Assembly: GCA_964464755.1 (NCBI GenBank) | Contig: CAYXGZ010000085.1 | Span: forward strand, 1 to 9,692 | DNA from: CAYXGZ01 sp964464755 | Lineage (GTDB): Bacteria; Planctomycetota; MHYJ01; JACPRB01 | Direction: 5' to 3' | DNA length: 9,692 nt | In this document: one piece after another, positions 1-5,966 of the stretch | Layout: each line of letters starts with the position of its first letter | Position numbering within the stretch: position 1 is the stretch's first letter | Position numbers and translations under genes: made by a program | The notes under the pieces: generated by a model | What the model was told of the DNA's origin: nothing | Seen by the model: the letters and a program-made list of their open reading frames with translations, nothing else | The model's database searches: none

Positions 1-1062
1 CGCGCGGCGGACGGCGGCGACGGCGGCCTCGTAGCGCGCGGCCTCCGCGGGCGTGCACTTCCCCTCCACGGTCCGGCGCTGCCGCCAGTAGTGGATCCGG
101 TAGGCGATCGCCTCGACCTCGGAGTCGAGGAGCTTGTTGCGCTTGTCGAGCACGGCCTCGGGGACGGCGATCTTGCCGATGTCGTGGAGCAGGGCCGCGT
201 AGCGAAGCTCCTTGAGCTGCTCCCGCGTGAACGTGAGCCCGTTGAAGAGCGAGACGGGCGCCTGGTTGACCGCCTCGGCGATGGCGACGGCGTAGCCCGC
301 CACGCGCATGCAGTGGCCGTACGTCGTGCGGTTGCGTCGCTCGAGGGCGAGCGTGAAGCTCTGGACCAGGCCCTCGAACATCCGCTCGATCTCGTCGTAG
401 AGCCGGGCCTTCTCGATGCAGACGGCGGCCTGCGAGCCCAGCGAGAGGAGCAGCTCCTCGTCGAAGGGGTCGAAGGAGGCGACGCTGCGGTCCACGTCGT
501 CCCGCGAGGCGAGGCGGAGCTTCGGGTCGCTCTTCTTGTTGATGAGCTGGATGACGCCGATGATCTCGCCGTCCCGGTTCTTCATCGGGATGACGAGCAT
601 GGACTTGCAGCGGTAGCCGGAGGCGTCGTCGAAGGCCTTGTTGTAGCTGAAGGGCACGCCGGGCGGCAGGTTGTAGACGTCGGAGAGGTTGAGGATCTCC
701 CCCGTGTTGGCGACGTAGCCGGCGACGGTCTTCCAGTCGAAGGGCAGCTTGATCTCGCGGAACGGGAAGGTCAGCGAGTCGTTCTGCGTGACCTTGAGGA
801 CGAGGTAGGGCGTGGAGCGGGAGATGACGTCGCGCGCGGTGGCGTTCTCGACGATCTCCACCTCGTCGTGGCGGATGTAGATCGAGCCGCTGTCGGCGTG
901 GGTCAGGTTCCGGCTCTCGCGGAGGATGAGGCCCAGGAGGGCCGCGAGGTCCTTCTCGGCGGAGAGCGCGGCGCCGATCTCCTGGAGCTTCTGGAAGCGC
1001 TCGACGAGGGGGCGCGACTCGCGGGGCACCGCGTCGAGGATCCTCGAGACGCTCGTGGTCAT
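1..1062 (-). CDS. GAF domain plus HD (HD-GYP-like) phosphohydrolase, C-terminus outside window
   Basis: This is probably a cytoplasmic signalling phosphohydrolase of the HD-GYP type, a class that degrades cyclic-di-GMP; the substrate here is inferred only. The 354 visible codons start at an ATG (1062-1060). Residues about 25-225 form a GAF sensory domain ending in the typical segment SMLVIPMKNRDGEIIGVIQL (154-173). A helix then leads into the HD domain: T-x-x-H-x-x-R-V with His250, then L-H-D-I-G-K with His293/Asp294, followed by VPEAVL. After that the usual H-P-x-x-G pattern is replaced by YRIHYWRQRR (His324) and a charged helical stretch (about 330-354). The GYP motif, if any, lies beyond the window. 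There is no membrane segment and no response-regulator domain. The gene follows the asparaginase gene by 8 bases, with an AGGAGG site overlapping that gene's stop codon, so the two are likely co-transcribed and coupled. GAF plus HD is certain; cyclic-di-GMP activity is not. Confidence 0.88.
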   Translation of the reverse strand, partial: MTTSVSRILDAVPRESRPLVERFQKLQEIGAALSAEKDLAALLGLILRESRNLTHADSGSIYIRHDEVEIVENATARDVISRSTPYLVLKVTQNDSLTFPFREIKLPFDWKTVAGYVANTGEILNLSDVYNLPPGVPFSYNKAFDDASGYRCKSMLVIPMKNRDGEIIGVIQLINKKSDPKLRLASRDDVDRSVASFDPFDEELLLSLGSQAAVCIEKARLYDEIERMFEGLVQSFTLALERRNRTTYGHCMRVAGYAVAIAEAVNQAPVSLFNGLTFTREQLKELRYAALLHDIGKIAVPEAVLDKRNKLLDSEVEAIAYRIHYWRQRRTVEGKCTPAEAARYEAAVAAVRRA

Positions 1063-1066
1063 GCGG

Positions 1067-1072
1067 CCTCCT
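1067..1072 (-). promoter_or_regulatory. Shine-Dalgarno AGGAGG of the GAF-HD gene
   Basis: A perfect AGGAGG lies 4 bases before the ATG at 1062 and overlaps the TAG stop (1073-1071) of the preceding asparaginase gene. This fixes the start of the GAF-HD gene and suggests that its translation is coupled to the upstream gene. The 4-base gap is slightly short. Confidence 0.75.
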
Positions 1073-1973
1073 ACGACTCCCAGACGGCGGTCCACGTCGC
1101 CATGTCCCGGTTCGCGGCGGACGCCGCGCCCCGGCGCGAGACGGCGATGACGCCCACGGGCACCTCGGCGGGGACGGAGCCCACGGCGCGCTCGACGGCG
1201 GACTTCACGTCCTCGCCCTGGGCGATCCAGTCGTGGACCGCGCGGGAGAGCATGCGCCGGACGATCTCCTCGCCGATGCCGGTGGCCGCGACGGCGGCGG
1301 CGGGGCCCGCGTAGAAGCCGCAGCCGATCAGCGGGGCGTCGCCCACCCGGCCGGCGAGCATCGGGCTGGCGCCCCCCGTGGAGGCGGCCGAGGCCGTGAC
1401 GCCGTCGGAGCCGAGGACGACCGCGCCGATGGTGTCGCAGCCCGCGAAGACCTTGTCGTACGGCTGGGGGAAGTTCCAGCGGCGCTTCCAGTCGAAGGAC
1501 TTCCAGGCGGTGTTGAAGTCGTCGAGCCGGCCCGAGCGCAGGGCCTCGCGGACCTTCGCGTAGGTCTCGCGGGCCTCCGCGGAGGGCGCGTAGTGGTCGG
1601 CGAAGCCGCAGCGGCGGGCGAACTCGACCGCGCCGGAGCCCGCGAGCATGACGTGCGGGGAGTCGAGGACCTCCCGGGCGACGCGGACGGGGTTCTTGAC
1701 GCGCTGGATGGCGGCGACGCAGCCCAGGCGGCCCGTGGAGTCCATCACCGAGGCGTCCATCTCCATGGTGACGCCGTCGATGCGGAGCTGGGAGCCGCTG
1801 CCCGCGTTGTAGCGGCCGTCGTCCTCGAGGAGGACGGCGGCCTCGACGGCCGCCTCCAGGGCCGGGCCGTCCTTGAGCAGCCCGAGGCCCCGCTCGGCCG
1901 CCTTCCGGCAGCCGTCGTTCCAGGCCGACGGGCTCCCGACCCCTCCGTGGACGACGATGCCGTATCGGATCAT
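1071..1973 (-). CDS. Isoaspartyl peptidase / L-asparaginase, Ntn-hydrolase family T2
   Basis: Plant-type asparaginases of this family cut isoaspartyl dipeptides, and many also hydrolyse L-asparagine; they clear beta-aspartyl damage in the cytoplasm. The 300-residue length is normal. The N-terminal block IVVHGGVG (6-13) and the segment DGRYNAGSGSQL (52-63) are family hallmarks. The precursor should self-cleave just before Thr181 in G-C-D-T-I-G-A-V, making Thr181 the N-terminal nucleophile of the beta chain. The downstream block STGG...GRVGD-PLIG (198-217) matches the substrate-binding part of the family. No signal peptide is visible, so this is more likely the cytosolic isoaspartyl peptidase than an exported glycosylasparaginase. 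The ATG at 1973 is chosen because the conserved N-terminus begins directly after it; no clear Shine-Dalgarno precedes it. It heads a two-gene unit with the GAF-HD gene. Which substrate dominates cannot be told from sequence. Confidence 0.9.
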   Translation of the reverse strand: MIRYGIVVHGGVGSPSAWNDGCRKAAERGLGLLKDGPALEAAVEAAVLLEDDGRYNAGSGSQLRIDGVTMEMDASVMDSTGRLGCVAAIQRVKNPVRVAREVLDSPHVMLAGSGAVEFARRCGFADHYAPSAEARETYAKVREALRSGRLDDFNTAWKSFDWKRRWNFPQPYDKVFAGCDTIGAVVLGSDGVTASAASTGGASPMLAGRVGDAPLIGCGFYAGPAAAVAATGIGEEIVRRMLSRAVHDWIAQGEDVKSAVERAVGSVPAEVPVGVIAVSRRGAASAANRDMATWTAVWES

Positions 1974-1996
1974 GTGGTTTTTCGGGAAGCCGGGGG

Positions 1997-2026
1997 ATTC
2001 TACCCCCCCCTCGCCGGGGAGGTCAA
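1997..2026 (-). promoter_or_regulatory. Sigma-70-type promoter for the asparaginase/GAF-HD unit
   Basis: Read on the minus strand, TTGACC (2026-2021) and TAGAAT (2002-1997) are separated by 18 bases. Each differs from the consensus at one position. Transcription would start near 1990, giving a leader of roughly 17 bases before the ATG at 1973 with no obvious Shine-Dalgarno. The spacer contains a run of eight C (plus strand, 2003-2010), and the -10 hexamer sits exactly between GGGGG (1992-1996) and that C run. The assignment is by pattern only. Confidence 0.6.
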
Positions 2027-2072
2027 CCGCGGGGGACTGGACGGCGGGCCCCCGCTCCGCTCCAATGGGCGC

Positions 2073-2462
2073 ATGCCGCGCCGCCCCCCCGCCGCCCGCG
2101 AGCCCGCGATCCGCGTGAAGCTGCTGCCCCGCGACACGAACGAGTCCGGGACCATCTTCGGCGGGATCATCCTGTCCCACATCGACCTGGCCGCGGCCGT
2201 CGAGGCCCAGAAGCACGCGCCCGGGAAGTTCGTGACCGCCGCGATGCGCGAGGTCGTCTTCGTCGCGCCCGTCTACGTCGGCGACCTGGTCTCGTTCTAC
2301 ACGAAGACCAAGCGGATCGGGACGACGTCCATCACGGTGCTCGTCGAGGTGGTCGCCGAGCGCCGGACCAGCGGGGAGCGCGTCCGGGTGACCCAGGCGG
2401 AGGTGGTCTACGTCCGGGTCAACGAGGAGGGCCGTCCGCTGCCGGTCCGCGGCCCGGGGTAG
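2073..2462 (+). CDS. Acyl-CoA thioesterase, hotdog fold (YciA/BFIT type)
   Basis: This 129-residue protein hydrolyses acyl-CoA to free acid and CoA, judging by its similarity to YciA-like hotdog thioesterases, which act in the cytoplasm as oligomers. The diagnostic stretch is GTIFGGIILSHIDLAAAVEA (26-45): the 'G-G-x-x-x-x-x-x-D' helix with Asp38 in the position of the catalytic acid. It is followed by the strand region VTAAMREVVFVAPVYVGDLV (54-73), equivalent to the 'F-x-x-P-V-x-V-G-D' signature. The C-terminal strands carry ITVLVEVVAER and VTQAEVVYV. The length is typical for a single-hotdog enzyme. The first 12 residues are proline/arginine-rich and unconserved, and they include a 7-C run (2084-2090). 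No convincing ribosome binding site precedes the ATG. It is divergent from the asparaginase gene with 99 bases between start codons. Chain-length preference is unknown. Confidence 0.88.
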   Translation: MPRRPPAAREPAIRVKLLPRDTNESGTIFGGIILSHIDLAAAVEAQKHAPGKFVTAAMREVVFVAPVYVGDLVSFYTKTKRIGTTSITVLVEVVAERRTSGERVRVTQAEVVYVRVNEEGRPLPVRGPG

Positions 2463-2493
2463 CAAATTTTCCGGAACCGCCGGCGCCGGCCCG

Positions 2494-2530
2494 TGCTAGG
2501 ATGGCCTGCTTCCGGGCCCGGCGGTATACT
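2494..2530 (+). promoter_or_regulatory. Candidate promoter elements upstream of tRNA-Gln
   Basis: TATACT at 2525-2530 resembles a -10 hexamer and lies 11 bases before the tRNA, which would put the start of transcription near 2537. No good -35 lies 16-18 bases upstream. A second possibility is an extended -10, TGCTAGGAT, at 2494-2502, which would give a longer leader. The 79-base gap between the thioesterase stop and the tRNA also holds GC palindromes (for example 2479-2490) but no T-rich terminator. Which element is used cannot be decided by eye. Confidence 0.4.
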
Positions 2531-2541
2531 GGCCTCCGCGC

Positions 2542-2615
2542 TGGGCGGTGGTGTAACGGTAGCACGAAGGATTTTGATTCCTTCTGTCCGAGTTCGAATC
2601 TCGGCCGCCCAACCA
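2542..2615 (+). tRNA. tRNA-Gln, anticodon UUG, CCA encoded
   Basis: The 74 bases fold as a complete cloverleaf. The acceptor stem TGGGCGG pairs with CCGCCCA, so the first pair is the weak U1-A72 that is typical of bacterial tRNA-Gln. The D stem is GTGT/GCAC with loop AACGGTA. The anticodon stem AAGGA/TCCTT encloses the loop TTTTGAT, giving anticodon UUG for CAA codons. The T arm is CCGAG-TTCGAAT-CTCGG. The discriminator is A, and the 3' CCA is encoded in the gene. The gene lies 79 bases after the thioesterase stop and only 21 bases before the first PilZ start codon, with no terminator between. The tRNA may therefore be processed from a transcript that continues into the PilZ genes. Confidence 0.96.
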
Positions 2616-2636
2616 CGGCCGCAACCACGGGAAATC

Positions 2637-3170
2637 ATGTCCGACACGAGCTGGCGGAAGACGGGAACGCGGCACCTCGGCCGCTCGGGCTCCGTCTCCG
2701 ACCGCCGCTACGAGCGCGTCGTCGTCGGCTCCAGCACCGCCGAGGTCTACCCCGAGGAGACGATGCTCCTCAAGCTCACCTTCCGCAGCGCCCCGAACAT
2801 CGGCCTCGAGCTCGTCGACGTCTCGGAGTCGGGCATGCGCGTGACCCTGTCGCGGAACGTCGGCATCGACAGCGTCGTCCGCGTCGTCGGCCGCATCCCG
2901 CACTTCGCCGAGACGCTCGAGGGCAAGGCGCGGGTGGTCTGGTGCGCGGAGTCCTCGACGCCCGAGGTCTTCGTCGCGGGCCTCGACTTCACCCAGGTCC
3001 CCAACGGGCACTACGACAAGATCCAGCGGCTCCGCCGCGCCGTCCTCTCGCCCGAGTTCCGGCAGATGCTCACCACGCTGAAGAACGAGAAGACCGCCGC
3101 CGCGGAGGGCGCCAAGCGCCGCGACGACGGCGAGGGCAACCTCGTCATCATGCCCCCGCCGAACACCTAG
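2637..3170 (+). CDS. PilZ-domain protein 1 (probable cyclic-di-GMP receptor)
   Basis: PilZ domains bind cyclic-di-GMP and pass the signal to motility, surface or enzyme targets. This 177-residue protein carries both halves of the binding motif: R-x-x-x-R as RRYER (Arg23, Arg27) and D-x-S-x-x-G as DVSESG (Asp61, Ser63, Gly66). Beta-strand-like segments follow (VVRVVGRI, GKARVVWC, VFVAGLDF), as expected for the PilZ barrel. The last roughly 30 residues (from about 148) are charged and low-complexity, with the tail MPPPNT. The two motifs are about 34 residues apart, which is rather long. No other domain, signal peptide or membrane segment is present, so it is a stand-alone adaptor. The ATG at 2637 is chosen because longer frames run into the tRNA. 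A weak GGGA lies just before it. The stop is 11 bases before the next PilZ gene. Its target is unknown. Confidence 0.85.
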   Translation: MSDTSWRKTGTRHLGRSGSVSDRRYERVVVGSSTAEVYPEETMLLKLTFRSAPNIGLELVDVSESGMRVTLSRNVGIDSVVRVVGRIPHFAETLEGKARVVWCAESSTPEVFVAGLDFTQVPNGHYDKIQRLRRAVLSPEFRQMLTTLKNEKTAAAEGAKRRDDGEGNLVIMPPPNT

Positions 3171-3181
3171 GAACGCACCTC

Positions 3182-3640
3182 GTGAGCGACATCCCCCTGC
3201 CCCCGGACCACGACGAGCGCCGCCGGCACCTCCGCTTCGTGCCGCGCGAGATCACCGTCTCCCTCGTAAAGGAGCAGGGCTTCCTCCGCCGCTTCGGCCT
3301 CAAGGGCTCCAACCTCGCGGGGACCGTGCTGGACATCAGCGAGGGCGGCCTCCGGATCATCATCAAGAAGCGCATCCCGGTCGGCAGCCGCATCCTGATG
3401 GACTTCCAGGTCGAGCTCCTGAAGGACCGGCTCGAGATCGGCGGCCACGTGCTCTGGCTGGCCGTGCACCCCCACCAGCCCGACCTCTTCATCATCGGCG
3501 TGCGCTTCGACCGGCTGACCCCGGACCAGGTCAAGATGGTGTCGAACTGGCGGACCTACTTCAACTCGCCGCAGGTGAAGCAGCGAGAGACCTCGAAGCG
3601 GATCCGCCGCCGCGAGGAAGCGGACTCAGGATCCAAGTAG
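3182..3640 (+). CDS. PilZ-domain protein 2 (probable cyclic-di-GMP receptor)
   Basis: This is a second, distinct PilZ protein of 152 residues. The R-x-x-x-R motif is RRHLR (Arg14, Arg18) and the D-x-S-x-x-G motif is DISEGG (Asp51, Ser53, Gly56). Strand segments LRIIIKKRIPVGSRILMDF, HVLWLAV and LFIIGVRF complete the barrel. A basic C-terminal tail (about 133-147, rich in Arg and Lys) follows helix DQVKMVSNWRTYF. The start is a GTG at 3182, with AGGAA (3169-3173) about 8 bases upstream overlapping the stop of the first PilZ gene, which suggests coupled translation. The two proteins share fold and motifs but little else, so they are old paralogues or unrelated family members, not a fresh duplication. 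The 3' end overlaps the convergent thiamine gene by 15 bases. No partner enzyme is adjacent, so the role is unknown. Confidence 0.85.
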   Translation: MSDIPLPPDHDERRRHLRFVPREITVSLVKEQGFLRRFGLKGSNLAGTVLDISEGGLRIIIKKRIPVGSRILMDFQVELLKDRLEIGGHVLWLAVHPHQPDLFIIGVRFDRLTPDQVKMVSNWRTYFNSPQVKQRETSKRIRRREEADSGSK

Positions 3641-4633
3641 GGTCCGGAACCTCCGGGCCGCCGCCTCGACGTCGCGCGCTCCCGCCACGCCCGCCCCCAC
3701 CGCGACCCGGTCGATCCCCCGCCGCCGCAGCCCCGGCAGGCGCTCGGCCGTGATGCCGCCGATCGCGAAGACCGGGCGGCCGAGCCGGACGACGCGGTCC
3801 CAGTAGGACAGCCCCCTCGGCGCGAGCCCGGGCTTCGCGTCCGTCCGGAACATCGGGCCGCACGAGAGGTAGTCCGCCGCCAGCGCGCGCCGCGCCTCGG
3901 CCATCGAGTGCGTCGTCGCGCCGACGATCCCGTCCGCGGGCAGCCGCCGGCGGACCCCGTCGATGCCGAGATCCGTGAGCCCCACGTGGACTCCGTCGGC
4001 GCCGGGCAGCGGGCGGTCGTTGGCGATGAACAGCGCGCCCTCGCCCCGGCAGGCCGCCGCGACCTCGCGGGCCGCGCGCCGGAGGTCCCGGGGCGACGCG
4101 CCCTTCATCCGCAGCTGGATCATCCCCGCGCCGCCGCGGGCCGCCGCGGCCGCCACGCGCCCGACGGGCCGGTCGTCGCGCGCCGGGTCCACGAGCACGT
4201 AGAGGCGGACGGGCTCGACGCGGCCGAGCCGGACCAGCGGCGGCAGGTCGAGGCGTTCCGCCTCGTAGGCGTCGTAGCGCAGCCCGGCCGCGCCCCGGCG
4301 CAGGACGGGATCCCGGCCCCGCGCCGCCTCCTCGATGGAGCGCAGGGCCTCCTGGAGGCGCTTGAAGTTCGCGGACGCGAGGGCGCCGGGGCCGCCGTCG
4401 CCCGGCAGGTCGCTCCCCCGCCCCACGTCGCGGACGGAGTCGCGGGCGGCGAGCCAGCGCAGGGCGCGCGGCTTCTCGAGGGCGGCGAGGCGGTGGCGCA
4501 GCGCCTTCAGGCGGGCCTGGGCCGGCGCGTCGTCCCGGCCGAAGCGGACGAGGTCCTCGAGCACGCGGAGGGCCTCGCGGGCCCGGTTGAAGTTCGCGTC
4601 GAGGACTCGCTCGAGGGTTCCCACGGGCACCAC
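3626..4633 (-). CDS. thiE: ThiD2-ThiE fusion: HMP-phosphate kinase domain plus thiamine-phosphate synthase
   Basis: The C-terminal part is thiamine-phosphate synthase, which joins HMP-diphosphate and thiazole phosphate in the cytoplasm. Numbering here uses the GTG at 4633 (335 residues). ThiE features are YVLVDP (145-150), the (beta/alpha)8 signature IQLRMK with Arg175/Lys177, diphosphate/Mg residues Asn205-Asp206 and Asp221, VHVG (215-218), CGPMFRT (258-264) and AIGGI (290-294). The N-terminal 125 or so residues match the ThiD2 family, reported as a monofunctional HMP-phosphate kinase. It has two related helices: DANFNRAREALRVLEDLVRF (12-31) and, as an internal repeat, SANFKRLQEALRSIEEAA (87-104). 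Fusion would put two consecutive steps in one protein. The frame stays open to a TTG at 4660, directly after the preceding stop, but conservation begins only after the GTG codons at 4633, 4630 and 4624. It is the last gene of the minus-strand run. No TPP riboswitch precedes it. Confidence 0.88.
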   Translation of the reverse strand: MVPVGTLERVLDANFNRAREALRVLEDLVRFGRDDAPAQARLKALRHRLAALEKPRALRWLAARDSVRDVGRGSDLPGDGGPGALASANFKRLQEALRSIEEAARGRDPVLRRGAAGLRYDAYEAERLDLPPLVRLGRVEPVRLYVLVDPARDDRPVGRVAAAAARGGAGMIQLRMKGASPRDLRRAAREVAAACRGEGALFIANDRPLPGADGVHVGLTDLGIDGVRRRLPADGIVGATTHSMAEARRALAADYLSCGPMFRTDAKPGLAPRGLSYWDRVVRLGRPVFAIGGITAERLPGLRRRGIDRVAVGAGVAGARDVEAAARRFRTLLGS

Positions 4634-4660
4634 GCTACCGCGGGACCCGCGACTTGCCAA

Positions 4661-5962
4661 TCACTTGGCCGGGAACTTCGCGACGAGCTCGAGGCGCTTC
4701 CCGTCCCGGTACACGACGAGCGGGCAGTCGGCCCCGTCCTTCGCCGCGTTCAGGCCGTCGAGCAGGCCCTGGAGCGGCTCCTTCCTCGGGAAGGCGACCG
4801 ACCCGAGCTGCACGAGCACGTCGCCGGCCTTGAGGCCCGCGCGGGCGCCCACGCCCTCCTCGTCGACGGCCGTGATGACGAGGCCGCCGAGCTCGGGCCC
4901 GAGGCCCAGGGCGTCGGCCTTCGCGCCGTCGAGCTTGGAGCTGGAGACGCTGAGCTTGCGCTTGTAGCCCGCGGCGCCGCCCTTGTAGACGGGGCGCGCG
5001 GCCCAGTCCGCGGCGCCGGCCGCGAGCAGCTCGGTGAAGCGGGCCACCTTCGCCATCCGGGGGTAGGCGAGGCGCTCGGGGTGGTCGGTCTGCTTGTGGT
5101 AGTCGGCGTGGAAGCCGGCGAAGAGGTGCACGGCGGGCACGGACTTCTCCGCGAAGCTGTAGTGGTCGCTGCCGAAGGTGATCGACGGGCTCTGCTTCAC
5201 GGCCACGCCCGCCTCGGCGGCGGCGGCCGTCACCAGCGAGGGCCACTCGGCGGCCGTCGAGACGCTGCCGATGTCGAGGGGCGACTCCGGGTTGCGCCCG
5301 ACCATGTCGAGGTTGATCATCGCCGCGGTCTTCTCGAGCGGGACGAGCGGGTGGCGGACGTAGTGGCGCGAGCCGAGGAGCTTGAACTCCTCCCCGCTGA
5401 AGAGGATCACGAGGACGGGCCGGCGGGGCCGGGACGCCCGGGCCGCCAGGGACCGGGCCGCCTCGAGGACCGTCGCCGTGCCGCTCGCGTTGTCGTCGGC
5501 CCCGTTCCAGATCTGGTCCGCCGGGTCGCCGCCCGGGTTGCGCGTGCGGCCCGCGTCCGGCTGCCCGAGGCGGCCGACGTGGTCGTAGTGCGCGCCGAGC
5601 ACGACCGCCTCGCCCGCGAGCGCGGGATCGGAGCCCGCGACGCGGCCCACGACGTTGCGGGCCGAGTAGCTCGCGCCGTCGTGGTCGAAGGTGAAGGGCT
5701 GGAACCAGGTGGGCTTCCCGTCGGGCCCGGGGACGCCCGCGGGCTCGAGGCCCGCGGCCTGGAGCCGGGCGACGATCCACTCCGCGGCCTTCTCGGACCC
5801 GGGCTGGCCCGCGCAGCGGCCCTCGAGGTCGTCCGAGGCGAGGAAGGACACCGAGTCGCGGAGCCGGGCCTCGGCGGCGGCCGGGTCCCAGGTGGAGCGG
5901 ACCGGGGCCGGCGCGCAGGCGGCCGTCGCGAGGAGGACGGCGGCGAGCAGGGGGCGGATCAC
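4661..5962 (-). CDS. M28-family Zn aminopeptidase with C-terminal PDZ domain, probable lipoprotein
   Basis: This exported peptidase of 433 residues probably removes N-terminal residues from peptides outside the cytoplasm. The N-terminus is a short hydrophobic signal ending LATAAC (Cys16), a weak lipobox. All family metal and catalytic residues are present: His125 in G-A-H-Y-D-H, Asp156/157 in WNGADDNASG, Glu191-Glu192 in S-G-E-E, Asp219 in NLDMVGR and His289 in HADYH. Residues from about 340 to 430 form a PDZ-like domain (ELGGLVITAVDEEGVGARAG, 357-376, then LKAGDVLVQL). The start is a GTG, only 4 bases after the stop of its paralogue, so both are made from one message. It shares long identical motifs with the upstream gene but lacks that protein's N-terminal helical extension. 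Substrate is unknown; some M28 members act as glutaminyl cyclases or carboxypeptidases, but the aminopeptidase assignment fits best. Confidence 0.88.
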   Translation of the reverse strand: MIRPLLAAVLLATAACAPAPVRSTWDPAAAEARLRDSVSFLASDDLEGRCAGQPGSEKAAEWIVARLQAAGLEPAGVPGPDGKPTWFQPFTFDHDGASYSARNVVGRVAGSDPALAGEAVVLGAHYDHVGRLGQPDAGRTRNPGGDPADQIWNGADDNASGTATVLEAARSLAARASRPRRPVLVILFSGEEFKLLGSRHYVRHPLVPLEKTAAMINLDMVGRNPESPLDIGSVSTAAEWPSLVTAAAAEAGVAVKQSPSITFGSDHYSFAEKSVPAVHLFAGFHADYHKQTDHPERLAYPRMAKVARFTELLAAGAADWAARPVYKGGAAGYKRKLSVSSSKLDGAKADALGLGPELGGLVITAVDEEGVGARAGLKAGDVLVQLGSVAFPRKEPLQGLLDGLNAAKDGADCPLVVYRDGKRLELVAKFPAK

Positions 5963-5966
5963 GGGG

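Noticed and set aside
1974..2465. N-terminal extension of the asparaginase frame up to 2465
   Set aside because: The extension runs antisense through the thioesterase gene and past the promoter; the conserved N-terminus begins directly at the ATG at 1973.
2479..2490. Perfect 12-base palindrome GCCGGCGCCGGC after the thioesterase gene
   Set aside because: It has no loop and no following T run, so it is not a convincing intrinsic terminator. Such palindromes are common in DNA this rich in GC.
2501..2636. Extended plus-strand frames that would lengthen the PilZ proteins upstream
   Set aside because: They would translate through the tRNA-Gln gene, and the added residues have no conservation. 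The ATG at 2637 and GTG at 3182 give normal PilZ lengths.
2542..2636. tRNA-Gln as an integration (att) site
   Set aside because: No integrase, no repeat of the tRNA 3' end, and no change in base composition was seen nearby.
4625..4670. TPP riboswitch in front of the thiamine gene
   Set aside because: The preceding gene ends directly before the reading frame, and no TPP-box-like conserved core was seen; there is no room for an aptamer.
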